A stretch of DNA of 64,000 bases from Rhizobium herbae (GTDB lineage: Bacteria > Pseudomonadota > Alphaproteobacteria > Rhizobiales > Rhizobiaceae): the NCBI RefSeq assembly GCF_019511375.1, contig NZ_JAEUAO010000007.1:1-64000 (forward strand). The letters run 5' to 3'. The notes beneath the pieces were generated by a model that was not told where the DNA came from, did no database searches, and saw only the letters and a list, made by a program, of their open reading frames with translations. A program made the translations under genes and the position numbers. Of the stretch, positions 1 to 8,918 are shown in pieces (position 1 is the first letter of the stretch; every line of letters starts with the position of its first letter).

Positions 1-1020
1 GGCGTTCAGGGTGGCGATGCCGGGGCCAAGGCAGGCATGGCCGCGCTCTATGCCGAAGGCGTGCTGGTCGGTCGCGATATTCCGAAGGCTGTTGCGCTCT
101 ATGAGGAGATCATCGCCGCCGGCGGCAGTTGGGCGGTGTCGGCGCTGGCGGCGCTCTATCTCAGGGGAGACGAGGTCGGCCTCGATCCCGCGAAAGCCGT
201 CGGCTATTACCGGCAGGGCGTTGAGGCTGGCGATGCCGGCGCAATGATCGGCCTCGCCAGCCTTTATCGTGATGGTCTTGTGCTTCCCCGGGACGTTTCC
301 AAAGCGGCTGATCTGTATCAGGACGCCTATCGCGCGGGCAGAAAGTCCGGTTTGGCAAGTGCTGCAAGCGCTCTTCTTGGCGGTACCCAATCCCAGCAAA
401 GACAAGCGCACGATCTCATTCTGAAGGGACAGGCGGAAGGTGCTCCCGGCATCTCTTCCGTTCTCGCCAACGCGGTGCTGGGCGGGGTGGGCGTTCCGAA
501 GAACCCCGAGCGCGCCATTGAAATCCTCAGGAAGGCGAGCGTTGCGGGAGACGCCAATGCGGCGTCAACGCTTGTCCAGCTTTATGCCCAGGGGCGAGGC
601 AAGGACGTTGCGAAGAATATTTCTCTGGCGAGGACCACTCTTGCAAGCTTCGCAAGCCTGATGCCGCAGGACCAACGCCAAGGCGAAGAACTGTTCGTCG
701 AGGGCGCTGCTGCCGGTTCTGTTGGCCAATATGCAGCTTTCGCGGAGAAGATTGCGGGTTTGGCGCAGGCAGCACGCGTCAACCTGGTCGGGCGCCTCGT
801 CAGCGCCAACGGCAACGCCTACGTCTACATTCTTCAAAGCGAACTCAAGCGGACCGGCGACTACAAGGACAAACTGAACGGTGTGTTGACCGCGGCCACC
901 ATCCGCGCCTTCAACGAAATGTGCGAAAGGCGCGACAAGGCGGCACGTTGCCGGCTTGGTCCTCTCAGCAAACCGGCGCGCGACGTGTTCCTCGATTTGC
1001 TGCGCGAAGCGAATTCTTGA
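1..1020 (+). CDS. Sel1-repeat protein, C-terminal part (runs off left edge)
   Basis: The frame is open to the first base, so the N-terminus lies outside the window; 339 residues are visible. Most of it consists of Sel1-like repeats (TPR-related helical pairs of about 36 residues), with repeated patterns such as A-x-x-L-Y-x-x-G and D-x-x-K-A-x-x-Y-Y. Sel1 proteins are scaffolds for protein-protein contacts, often in envelope or exopolysaccharide machinery (AlgK, PodJ, ExoR). The last 60 or so residues lack the repeat and contain two cysteines (MCERRDKAARC), resembling a small C-terminal cap. The gene converges on a secreted lyase-like gene. A link to polysaccharide export is inference from that neighbour only. 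Confidence 0.75.
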   Translation, partial: GVQGGDAGAKAGMAALYAEGVLVGRDIPKAVALYEEIIAAGGSWAVSALAALYLRGDEVGLDPAKAVGYYRQGVEAGDAGAMIGLASLYRDGLVLPRDVSKAADLYQDAYRAGRKSGLASAASALLGGTQSQQRQAHDLILKGQAEGAPGISSVLANAVLGGVGVPKNPERAIEILRKASVAGDANAASTLVQLYAQGRGKDVAKNISLARTTLASFASLMPQDQRQGEELFVEGAAAGSVGQYAAFAEKIAGLAQAARVNLVGRLVSANGNAYVYILQSELKRTGDYKDKLNGVLTAATIRAFNEMCERRDKAARCRLGPLSKPARDVFLDLLREANS

Positions 1021-1064
1021 GATGCGCCGGGCGCACGCTGGCGGTCCAACTTGAGGCCAGATGC

Positions 1065-1892
1065 TCAGTTGGCCGTCATTGCGCGCTCAGCGAGGTTCTC
1101 CGTCGTGGTGACGACATCGCGATACTCGACCACGGCATCCGTGTCGCCGCGGCTGCGGTAGATGCCGAATTTCCAGTAACCGGCCTCGTCATGGTCCCAA
1201 TAACCCACTGGGCCCTTGAAATTCACCACCTGCCGGCCGTTTAGCCAGACGTTGAGAAGTCCATTGGTCGAGGACACCTTGTGTTCGATCACGATGTTCA
1301 GCCATTCGCCGCGCGGCACGCCCTTCATCCGGTACATTTCGCTGCTGACCGGTTTACCGTCAGAAAGATAGCGCCGCAGGAAGACCAGATCCTTGCCCTG
1401 CACTTCGGCCGCGATATAGGGCGAACGCTTGTCATCCTTGCTGCCGTGCCACTGGCCGACGATGAACCATGAGCGTTCGTCACTGGGAATGGAGAAACCA
1501 TTGGCGATCTTGACGCGGTAGGCGTTCCATATGACCTCGCCTTTTGGGAACCTTATGCCGCTTGTCGCCTCCGAGCGGTTCCTGTCTTCGCCGTCGAAAT
1601 CGGCGCGCTCGCCGGCCCGGACTTCAAAGCGCAAGACGAGGTCGTTGTTGGAACTGCGTCGCACGCCGAGCGAATAGGCTTTCCGGGCGGATTGGTTCTC
1701 ATATGCGTCACTATTATAATCGAAGCTCTCGGCCTGCAATGGCGTCACGCCGGTCGGTGATGCGGCCTCATTGGCGTCGATGGAGCGTCGCCCGTTGGCG
1801 TAGCCCAGGTGTTGGAACAGGCCGATCGCTGATGCGAGCAGCAGAGCCGCACAGGAAAGGCCGGCGCTTCGGCGATTGAAAATAGTCACCAT
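1065..1892 (-). CDS. secreted polysaccharide lyase-like protein (heparin lyase I / PF14099 type)
   Basis: 275 residues. The start at 1892 is preferred because it follows an AAAGG-like ribosome site and opens directly into a hydrophobic signal peptide (SCAALLLASAIGLF); the longer frame to 1979 adds 29 unlikely residues. The mature part looks like a jelly-roll lyase: an E-x-R-A-(G)-x-R motif (RFEVRAGER, then DRNRSE), a central FIVGQWHGS strand (this Q-W-H pattern is typical of the family), and a W-L-N-I-V-I-x-H-K strand near the C-terminus. Family members cleave uronic-acid-containing polysaccharides outside the cell. The substrate cannot be told from sequence; glucuronan or the cell's own exopolysaccharide are plausible. 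Confidence 0.65.
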   Translation of the reverse strand: MVTIFNRRSAGLSCAALLLASAIGLFQHLGYANGRRSIDANEAASPTGVTPLQAESFDYNSDAYENQSARKAYSLGVRRSSNNDLVLRFEVRAGERADFDGEDRNRSEATSGIRFPKGEVIWNAYRVKIANGFSIPSDERSWFIVGQWHGSKDDKRSPYIAAEVQGKDLVFLRRYLSDGKPVSSEMYRMKGVPRGEWLNIVIEHKVSSTNGLLNVWLNGRQVVNFKGPVGYWDHDEAGYWKFGIYRSRGDTDAVVEYRDVVTTTENLAERAMTAN

Positions 1893-2167
1893 TCCTTTAT
1901 TCCTGAACCATTGCGCCGCCGCGCTTCTGCACGTGGCTAAATTTGCTCGGTAAAACCGGTCACAGATCGACCGCGGCAAAATACTTCAGTATTCTCGTTC
2001 CAAACGCAAAGGCGGTCGCCACTCTCCGCGATGGGGTAGTACACGAATGCGAGCATAACGTGGCGCGTTCACAACCAGATAGGGCTGGCTGCCGCGGCGC
2101 GGATGTTGAGATCACCCGCATGGCTTCGGCCGTTGTTTTCACAGGTCGCCGGGGGTAGAACAATCCG

Positions 2168-2914
2168 ATGCAATGGAGCGACCAGGCGATCATCATCGGC
2201 GTCAAGCGGCATGGCGAGGCCTCCGTCATTGCCGAGGTGATGACGCGCGCGCATGGGCGTCATCTCGGGCTTGTGCGAGGTGGCCGCTCGCGGGCGATGC
2301 AGCCGGTACTGCAGCCTGGAAACGAGGTCGAGGTCACCTGGCGGGCGCGGCTGGACGAGCATCTCGGCGAATTCCGCATCGAGCCGGTGCACCTGCGTGC
2401 GGCGCGGCTGATGGAAGCGGCGACGTCTGTCTACGGCGTGCAGGCGATGGGCGCGTTGCTGCGGTTGCTGCCCGAACGCGATCCGCATCCGCATCTATAT
2501 GAGGCGCTCGATGTCATTCTGGAGAACCTGCACGATCCGCGCGACGCCGGCGAACTGTTCGTCCGCTTCGAGATCGCCGTGCTCAACGATCTCGGCTTTG
2601 GCCTTGATCTGGCGGAATGTGTTGCGACCGGCGCTCGCGCCGATCTTGCTTACGTCTCGCCGAAATCCGGCCGCGCCGTCAGCCGCGCGGCGGGTGCGCC
2701 CTATGCCGACAAGATGTTGGCGCTGCCCGCCTTTCTTGTCGAAGGTGGCGCCGCCGACTATGACAGCCTGCTCGCGGCCTTCCGGATGACGGCATTCTTT
2801 CTGCATCGCCACGTCTATGAACCGCGTGGCATTGTCCTTTCGGCGGCCCGGGACGGTTTCGTGCAGGCCGCCCTTAAGGCGCTGATGAAGCAGGACCCCG
2901 TCGCACACACATAG
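2168..2914 (+). CDS. recO: DNA repair protein RecO
   Basis: 248 residues, normal for alphaproteobacterial RecO. The N-terminus has the OB-fold signature ([15 protein letters not shown]) followed by G-L-V-R-G-G-R-S-R and P-G-N-x-V-x-x-x-W-R-A-R-L. The middle is the helical region, and the C-terminus ([12 protein letters not shown]) matches the family. RecO loads RecA onto SSB-coated single-stranded DNA in the RecFOR pathway. In many rhizobia recO directly follows era; here no era is seen and the upstream gene is a divergent lyase, so the local order differs. A hairpin lies about 140 bases downstream. Confidence 0.95.
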   Translation: MQWSDQAIIIGVKRHGEASVIAEVMTRAHGRHLGLVRGGRSRAMQPVLQPGNEVEVTWRARLDEHLGEFRIEPVHLRAARLMEAATSVYGVQAMGALLRLLPERDPHPHLYEALDVILENLHDPRDAGELFVRFEIAVLNDLGFGLDLAECVATGARADLAYVSPKSGRAVSRAAGAPYADKMLALPAFLVEGGAADYDSLLAAFRMTAFFLHRHVYEPRGIVLSAARDGFVQAALKALMKQDPVAHT

Positions 2915-3054
2915 GCAAATTTGGGAAAGTCTGATCGACAAGCACGATGCGGTGACCGTGCGCCCCCGCCGTCTTGTCTCGTCATCGAACAGCGTGGGGG
3001 GCGAACTGCTCCAGATGGGGCGGCGTCTGGAAGCGCTGAGACCGGGATGGAATA

Positions 3055-3084
3055 GAAATGGCGCCGCGTCCGCGGCGCCATTTC
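3055..3084 (-). terminator. hairpin terminator, probably of the phoX-like gene
   Basis: A perfect 14-bp inverted repeat (3055-3068 and 3071-3084) with a 2-base centre. It lies 17 bases past the leftward phosphatase stop codon. The right-hand arm on the minus strand ends CCATTTC and then TATT. It sits between two convergent genes, so it may stop transcription from both. Confidence 0.65.
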
Positions 3085-3100
3085 TCTATTGAGCGAAGCG

Positions 3101-5101
3101 TTAGCCGATTTTGCCGCCACCCTGTTTGGTGATCGTGAGGACGGCGGGACGCACCGGCATGTCGTCCTTGAAGTCCGGCCAGCGCGTTGCCGGAGCTTCG
3201 AACGTCGCAAGCCCGGCATCGCCCGGATGCTGGACGGCGACGAAGAACGTGTCGGATGTCGGGTTGAAGCTTGGTCCACACATTTCGGCGCCGACCGGTA
3301 CGCGGAAGAACAGCTTCGACGTGCCGCGGGCCTCACCCTCGGTATCGACGGCCCAGATGCCGTCGGTGCGGCCCGTATCCTTCTCGTTGTTGCCGTCGGT
3401 CGCGACCCAGAGGCGGCCGTCGGCATCGATGGCGCAGTTGTCCGGCATGCCGAACCAGCCATTCTTCGTCGTTGCCGTCGAGAAGGATGCGCCGACTTCA
3501 GCCACGGACGGATCGCCGCACTTCAAGAGAATGTCCCACGTCGACTTGGTCGAAGCATAGTCGCCGTCGGTCTCGGTGATCTCGACGATGTGACCGAAGG
3601 CGTTTTCGGCGCGCGGATTGGCGGCGTCGACCTGGTCTGCCTTGCGCTTGGTATTGTTGGTCAGCATCACATAGACCTTGCCGGTCTTCGGGTTCGGCTG
3701 GATGTCTTCCGGCCGGTCCATCTTGGTGGCGCCGAGCGCGTCGGAGGCAAGACGCGTGTTGATCAGAACGTCGGCCTGCGAGGCAAAGCCGTTCGCTTCC
3801 GTCAGCGGACCTTCGCCATGGACGAGCGGCATCCACTCGACGGTGCCGTCGGCCTCGAACTTCGCGACATAGAGCGTGCCCTCGTCGAGAATGTCCCTGT
3901 TGGCGGCGCGGTCGTTCGGGTTGAAGGCCGCCTTGGTCACGAACTTGTAGACATAGTCGAACCGCTCGTCGTCGCCGGAGTAGAGCACCACCCGGCCGTC
4001 CTTGTTGACGACCGATTCGCAGCCCTCGTGCTTGAAGCGGCCGATTGCGGTGCGCTTCTTAGGCACCGAGTTCGGGTCCATCACGTCGACTTCGACGATC
4101 CAGCCGAAGCGGTTGGCTTCGGTCGGCTCCTTGGAGACATCAAAGCGGTCGTAGAATTTCGACCATTCATAATTGCCGCCCGGCGCGCCGAGCCGCTTCA
4201 ACTGCTTGAACTCCGGATGGTCCTCGGCGATCTCGCCGCCGAAATAGCCGTTGAAGTTCTCCTCCGCCATCAGATAGGTGCCCCAGGCGGTGACACCGCC
4301 GGCACAGTTGTTGATGGTGCCGAAGACCTGCTTGCCGGTCGGGTCGGATGGCGTCTTTACCCGCTCATGGCCGGCGACGGGACCGGAAAGCTGCATCTCG
4401 GTCTTGGCCGTGATGCGGCGATTGTACTTGCCGTCGAGCACCGGCTGCCACTTGCCGTCGACTTTGCGAATTTCGACAATCGTGCCGCCGTGGGCCGCCA
4501 TTTCGATATCGACGAGCTCCTTGGTGTATTCGCCGAGCTTGACCTTTTCTTCCTCCTTCCCGTCCTTGGTTTCCTTCACCACGGAGGCGAACTTCGGAAA
4601 CATGATTTCCGCATTGGTATATTCGTGGTTGACGACCAGCAGGCCGTGATCCGGATTGCCGTCGAGCGGAATGAAGCCGATATAGTCGTTGTTGTAGCCG
4701 AACAGCTTTTCCTGCGCTGCGGCCGTCTGGTTCATGGGATCGAAATCCGGGCTGTCGGCAAACAGCTTGTCGCCCCAGCGCAGGAGGATATCAGCGTCAT
4801 AACCTTCGGCGACATGATGGGTCTCGTCGACGCCGGCTTCGACTTCGGTGAAATTGAAGCTGGACAGGTTGCTGCCATTGGCGCGCGCGTCCTCTGCCGT
4901 CAGGATCGCGAGCGGGCTGACAGTGGTGCTGATGGCGGCCACGGCGAGCGAACCGGCCATGAACGACCGGCGCGAAAAGCGGCGGTTGATGATGTCGCCC
5001 ATGGTCGGGTTGGAGGAACAGTTCCGGCCGATGTCTTCGAGCGCTTCGCGCCGGTCGGTCAGCGTCTCGATTTCGGGGGCGGGGGCAGCAACGTGATCCA
5101 T
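3101..5101 (-). CDS. phoX: PhoX-family alkaline phosphatase (DUF839), Tat-exported
   Basis: 666 residues from the ATG at 5101, chosen because AAAGGAGA lies about 8 bases upstream; a frame continues further but would read through the promoter. The N-terminus carries a twin-arginine signal (NRRFSRRSFMAGSLAVAA, around residues 39-56), as in PhoX enzymes that fold with metal in the cytoplasm before export. The rest matches the DUF839 beta-propeller family: N-x-N-D-Y-I-G-F near residue 140, V-N-H-E-Y-T (metal ligand region), N-N-C-A-G-G-V-T-x-W-G-T-Y-L-x-x-E-E-N, and late E-x-x-G-x-x-F. PhoX hydrolyses organic phosphate monoesters in the periplasm using calcium and iron. A PHO box in the promoter region fits phosphate-starvation control. 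Confidence 0.88.
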   Translation of the reverse strand: MDHVAAPAPEIETLTDRREALEDIGRNCSSNPTMGDIINRRFSRRSFMAGSLAVAAISTTVSPLAILTAEDARANGSNLSSFNFTEVEAGVDETHHVAEGYDADILLRWGDKLFADSPDFDPMNQTAAAQEKLFGYNNDYIGFIPLDGNPDHGLLVVNHEYTNAEIMFPKFASVVKETKDGKEEEKVKLGEYTKELVDIEMAAHGGTIVEIRKVDGKWQPVLDGKYNRRITAKTEMQLSGPVAGHERVKTPSDPTGKQVFGTINNCAGGVTAWGTYLMAEENFNGYFGGEIAEDHPEFKQLKRLGAPGGNYEWSKFYDRFDVSKEPTEANRFGWIVEVDVMDPNSVPKKRTAIGRFKHEGCESVVNKDGRVVLYSGDDERFDYVYKFVTKAAFNPNDRAANRDILDEGTLYVAKFEADGTVEWMPLVHGEGPLTEANGFASQADVLINTRLASDALGATKMDRPEDIQPNPKTGKVYVMLTNNTKRKADQVDAANPRAENAFGHIVEITETDGDYASTKSTWDILLKCGDPSVAEVGASFSTATTKNGWFGMPDNCAIDADGRLWVATDGNNEKDTGRTDGIWAVDTEGEARGTSKLFFRVPVGAEMCGPSFNPTSDTFFVAVQHPGDAGLATFEAPATRWPDFKDDMPVRPAVLTITKQGGGKIG

Positions 5102-5147
5102 GATCAATCTCCTTTGTCCGGAAACTGCGCAGAGGCGCATCGAAACA

Positions 5148-5182
5148 TGCATAGCCGCCGGATAATGACAGGTTTGCGACAC
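5148..5182 (-). promoter_or_regulatory. PHO box and -10 element upstream of the PhoX-type gene
   Basis: On the minus strand, 5182-5165 reads GTGTCGC-AAAC-CTGTCAT, a direct repeat with 11-base period like the PhoB binding consensus CTGTCAT-N4-CTGTCAT; the second half is perfect, the first keeps TGTC. A TATGCA hexamer (5153-5148) lies 11 bases further downstream, the usual place for the -10 in PhoB-activated promoters. The start codon follows about 47 bases later. No expression data are available. Confidence 0.65.
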
Positions 5183-5284
5183 TCCGGTGAAGAGATTGTC
5201 TTCCTCAGCCGTCTTCGATTTGGACTGCGCCCGAAAAGCTGTATGGTCGTGGCGTTGCGCGGCGACCCGCCTTGAGGAGACAAC

Positions 5285-8143
5285 ATGATCGAAGTCATTG
5301 CTTTCGTTGCCTTTGGCATCGCGTTGGCAGCGCTTCTCAACGCACGCAAGACAGCCGAGCGGCTGGAGACCGAGATCGCGGCACTCAAGGAAGAGTTGAA
5401 GCGGATCGAGGAGTTGCGGCCGGCTGTTTCCGCCGCGATCGAAGCCGAGGCTGCTGCGCCAGCCGAGACGGTCGAAGACACCCCGCAACCGGCCGAGCCT
5501 GCGACCGTGGAGCGCAAGCGCCTCGCCGAGATCAGCAAGGGTGACGCGATCTTCGGCGGCCCACCGCCCAGCCAGGATGCGGTGGAAAGAGCGTCGCGCG
5601 GCGAGCCGGTCGTGGCGGCAGCCCCGCAAGCATCCGTAGTCGATTCAGTCACACCACGGCCGAAGGAAAGTCTCGAAAGCCGCCTTGGCGCACGCTGGGC
5701 CGTCTGGGTCGGCGGCATCGCGCTGGCGCTTGGCGGTATCTTCATGGTCAAATATTCGATCGACGCGGGCCTGATCAGCCCGGCGGTGCGGCTGTTCATG
5801 GCGGCCCTCTTCGGTCTCGTGCTGATGGCCATCGGCGAGTTCGTCCGCCGCCGCGCCGTGCCGCTGGTCGCCGACACGTTCCAGAACGCGATGATCCCCG
5901 GCATCCTGACGGCGGCAGGGGCGGTGACACTCTTCGGCGTCTGCTATGCCGCCCACGGCATTTACGGGTTCATCGGCCCGGTCGCGGCTTTCGTACTGCT
6001 GGCGCTGGTGTCGCTTGCAACAGTCGGCCTTTCCTTGCTGCACGGACAGACGCTGGCGGGGCTTGGATTGTTCGCTTCGCTCGTCACCCCCGCACTGGTG
6101 TCCACCGAAAGCCCGAGCCCATGGAGCCTGTTCGGCTTCCTGGCGATCGCCTGGGGCGCAACGCTGCTGGCCGCGCGCGTCCGGCGCTGGATCGTCGTAC
6201 CCGCGTTCGCCAATATCGGGCTTTGCCTCTGGGCGCTCGCCTATATCGCTTCGGCCACGCCGTTCGAGACGCTGCCGGTAACACTGGTCATGCTGGTGAT
6301 GATCGCCGGTGTCGGATTTGTCTGGCCGGGCGCGACCGGTGATGATGCTCCCGCCGATCTGCCGGAGGTTGCGGATGATCAACCGGCGGCGCCGTCACGC
6401 GCGTGGGACCGAATGATAGCGCCGCCCCTTGGCGCTATCACGGTGACGGCGGGCATCGCCGCTCTGCTGACTGTGCTCGCCATGATCAGTCCTCTCGTCA
6501 CCGCGTCCGGCTACCCCGTCACGGAGTTCTGCGTCGTCGTTGCCGCTCTTGCGGGGCTGGGCGCTTGGCGCAGCTATGCCCTCTATCCTGCGGTGCTTGC
6601 CGCCTTCACGGCAATCGTCGGCTTGTGGAGTATGACGGCGTCGAGCGGTCTCCTGACGTTTGTCGATCCGGCCTTTCCCGGGACCATCACGACCCTTGCC
6701 GTGTCCGGAAGAACGGCAATGCTCGCCAGCATGGTGCTCTCTTCCGTCTTCATCGCGCTTGGAGCCCTGGCAAACCATCTGCATCTGAACGACCGTCCGC
6801 CTCTGGCGACCATATGGGCGGCGATCGCGGCGATCGTGCCCTTCGCGCTCATCGGCATGTCGCTACTGATGACCGGTAACCTGACCTTCGACCTGCCGCA
6901 CGGATTGTTTGCGCTGGCCGCGGGCCTTGTCCTGCTCGGTCTTGCCGAATGGCTTCCGCGTCGGGATGGACAAAAGGAAGCGATCGCGCTGCCTCAATTG
7001 TTTCTGGTCGCCGGCTCGCTCGGGCTGTTCGTCATTGCGCTGCATGCGCTGACGGATGGTCTTGCAACCACGATCCTGATTGCCGTGCTGGGCGCGGCCT
7101 ATGTCGCGGCAACACGCCTGCGCACCTGGCCGGCGCTGCCGTGGATGATGGTGGGCGCCGCGATCGTGGTGCTTGCCCGCATCGCCTGGGAACCGACCAT
7201 CGTTGGGGCGCAAGATCTCGGCACGACGCCGGTCTTCAACGCGCTGCTCGCCGGCTACGGCATTCCGGCGCTGCTTCTCGTACTGTCCGCTTTCGAGCTC
7301 AGGAATTGGCCTGACCTGCGCGCCCGCAACCTCCTGCAGGCATTGGCGAGCCTGTTTGCCCTGCTGACGGTCGCGATTCTCGTGCGCCACGCCATGAACG
7401 GCGGCGTCCTCGACAGTTCGGTGCCGACGCTCGGCGAACAGTCGATCTACACGCTGCTTGCGATCGGCGCCTCCGGCATTCTGATGACGCTCGACGTGAA
7501 GTCGCCGAGCCATGTCTTCCGCTACGGCAGCATGGCGGTTGGCGTCCTGTCGATGCTGTCGATCCTCGGAGCGCATCTGCTTGGCCTCAACCCCTATTTC
7601 AGCGGCGAACTGCTCGGCCCCGTGCCGTTCTTCGACCTGCTCCTGATCGGTTATCTGTTGCCGGGGCTCGGCTATGCCGGCCTTGCCTGGTATGCCCGCG
7701 GCAAGCGGCCCCTTCCTTACGTCGCCGCTGTTGCCGTCACCGGGGCGATCCTCGCCTTCGCCTGGGCAACGCTGTCCGTGCGCCGCTTCTGGCAGGGTGA
7801 AAGCATCGCAGACTGGAAAGGATTCCAGCAGGGCGAGACCTACACCTATTCCGTCGTCTGGCTGGTTCTCGGCGTTCTGCTTCTGGTGCTCGGGTCGCGG
7901 TTCAACGCCAAGAGCATCCGCGTCGCCTCGGCCGTGCTCGTCTTTGTCGCCGTGCTGAAGGTCTTCCTGATCGACATGGCCAATCTCGAAGGCTTCCTGC
8001 GGGCGCTGTCGTTCATCGGCCTTGGCGGCGTGCTGATCGGCATCGGCCTGTTCTACCAGAAGATCCTGTCCGGCGGGGCGAATGCTCCGCCCGAACCGCA
8101 AAAGCCGGTGGACATCGAGGCGGAACCGGGCCAAACAGCCTGA
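5285..8143 (+). CDS. DUF2339 family large polytopic membrane protein
   Basis: 952 residues with GAGGAGA directly upstream of the ATG. It begins with one hydrophobic segment, then a coiled-coil-like charged stretch (about residues 23-45, KTAERLETEIAALKEELKRIEEL) and a Pro/Ala-rich linker. From about residue 135 to the end there are more than twenty hydrophobic segments, the hallmark of DUF2339. The motif E-S-R-L-G-A-R-W-A-V-W-V-G-G-I-A-L-A-L-G-G opening the membrane part is strongly conserved in the family. Function is unknown. It is divergent from the phosphatase and followed closely by an HD hydrolase and a MOSC protein. Confidence 0.85.
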   Translation: MIEVIAFVAFGIALAALLNARKTAERLETEIAALKEELKRIEELRPAVSAAIEAEAAAPAETVEDTPQPAEPATVERKRLAEISKGDAIFGGPPPSQDAVERASRGEPVVAAAPQASVVDSVTPRPKESLESRLGARWAVWVGGIALALGGIFMVKYSIDAGLISPAVRLFMAALFGLVLMAIGEFVRRRAVPLVADTFQNAMIPGILTAAGAVTLFGVCYAAHGIYGFIGPVAAFVLLALVSLATVGLSLLHGQTLAGLGLFASLVTPALVSTESPSPWSLFGFLAIAWGATLLAARVRRWIVVPAFANIGLCLWALAYIASATPFETLPVTLVMLVMIAGVGFVWPGATGDDAPADLPEVADDQPAAPSRAWDRMIAPPLGAITVTAGIAALLTVLAMISPLVTASGYPVTEFCVVVAALAGLGAWRSYALYPAVLAAFTAIVGLWSMTASSGLLTFVDPAFPGTITTLAVSGRTAMLASMVLSSVFIALGALANHLHLNDRPPLATIWAAIAAIVPFALIGMSLLMTGNLTFDLPHGLFALAAGLVLLGLAEWLPRRDGQKEAIALPQLFLVAGSLGLFVIALHALTDGLATTILIAVLGAAYVAATRLRTWPALPWMMVGAAIVVLARIAWEPTIVGAQDLGTTPVFNALLAGYGIPALLLVLSAFELRNWPDLRARNLLQALASLFALLTVAILVRHAMNGGVLDSSVPTLGEQSIYTLLAIGASGILMTLDVKSPSHVFRYGSMAVGVLSMLSILGAHLLGLNPYFSGELLGPVPFFDLLLIGYLLPGLGYAGLAWYARGKRPLPYVAAVAVTGAILAFAWATLSVRRFWQGESIADWKGFQQGETYTYSVVWLVLGVLLLVLGSRFNAKSIRVASAVLVFVAVLKVFLIDMANLEGFLRALSFIGLGGVLIGIGLFYQKILSGGANAPPEPQKPVDIEAEPGQTA

Positions 8144-8179
8144 CCGTTTCAGGACTGTCTGCCTTCGGATGGATTTTGT

Positions 8180-8836
8180 ATGAGCCACCTGCCTTCGCTT
8201 GCTGCTGCATTCGCCCCCCACGAAGCTCTTGCCGAACGGCTGCTGCCGCACGCGGTTTCCGGCAACGACGGCTCGCACGATACCGCGCATCTGATCCGCG
8301 TGTGGAAGAACGCGAGGCGTATCCATGGAGCCGAAGGTGGCGACCTTCGCATCCTTGCCGCTGCCGTGCTTTTGCATGATTGCGTCTCGGTCGAGAAGAA
8401 TTCGCCCGTGCGCGCCCAGGCGTCGCGCCTCGCCGCCGAAAGGGCCTTCGAACTGCTCGATGAGCTCGGCTGGCGCACCGCAGAGATTACCGCCGTCGCC
8501 CATGCGATCCTCACGCACAGTTTCTCCGCCAACATTCCGCCGGAAAGTCTGGAGGCAAAAATCCTGCAGGATGCGGATCGGCTCGATGCGATCGGCATGA
8601 TCGGCGCGGCCCGCTGCTTCTACATTGCCGGGCGCATGGGCAGCGGTCTCTACGATCCGCTCGACCCTCTGGCAGAAGACCGGCCGCTCGATGACAAAGC
8701 CTATGCCATTGACCATTTCGAGACGAAGCTGTTCAAGCTGACGGACGGTTTCCAGACCGCAGCAGGCAGGGCGCTTGCCCGGCAACGGCAGGAAAGGCTG
8801 CGCGCCGTGCTTGGCATGCTGATCGAGGAAATCTAG
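8180..8836 (+). CDS. HD-domain phosphohydrolase (YedJ-like)
   Basis: 218 residues. The HD-superfamily metal residues are visible: H in SHDTAHLIRVW (about residue 33-37), the H-D pair in LLHDC (about 66-67), and a late D in QDADRLDAIG (about 133). The H-x-x-R-V-W pattern and the A-I-L-T-H-S-F segment match the YedJ/YpgQ branch, metal-dependent enzymes for which nucleotide pyrophosphatase activity has been reported. It is 36 bases after the DUF2339 gene and probably co-transcribed. The exact substrate cannot be told. Confidence 0.85.
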   Translation: MSHLPSLAAAFAPHEALAERLLPHAVSGNDGSHDTAHLIRVWKNARRIHGAEGGDLRILAAAVLLHDCVSVEKNSPVRAQASRLAAERAFELLDELGWRTAEITAVAHAILTHSFSANIPPESLEAKILQDADRLDAIGMIGAARCFYIAGRMGSGLYDPLDPLAEDRPLDDKAYAIDHFETKLFKLTDGFQTAAGRALARQRQERLRAVLGMLIEEI

Positions 8837-8918
8837 TGAAGACAAGGACTTGCTGCCATCGGCGGAATCAGTCTGCGATGGACTTGAATCACACTCTGAA
8901 CGGCAGGGGATTAACGAC

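Noticed and set aside
3089..5275. 728-codon plus-strand frame over the phosphatase gene
   Set aside because: The minus strand encodes a full PhoX-type protein with a Tat signal and PHO box; the plus frame has no recognisable domain.
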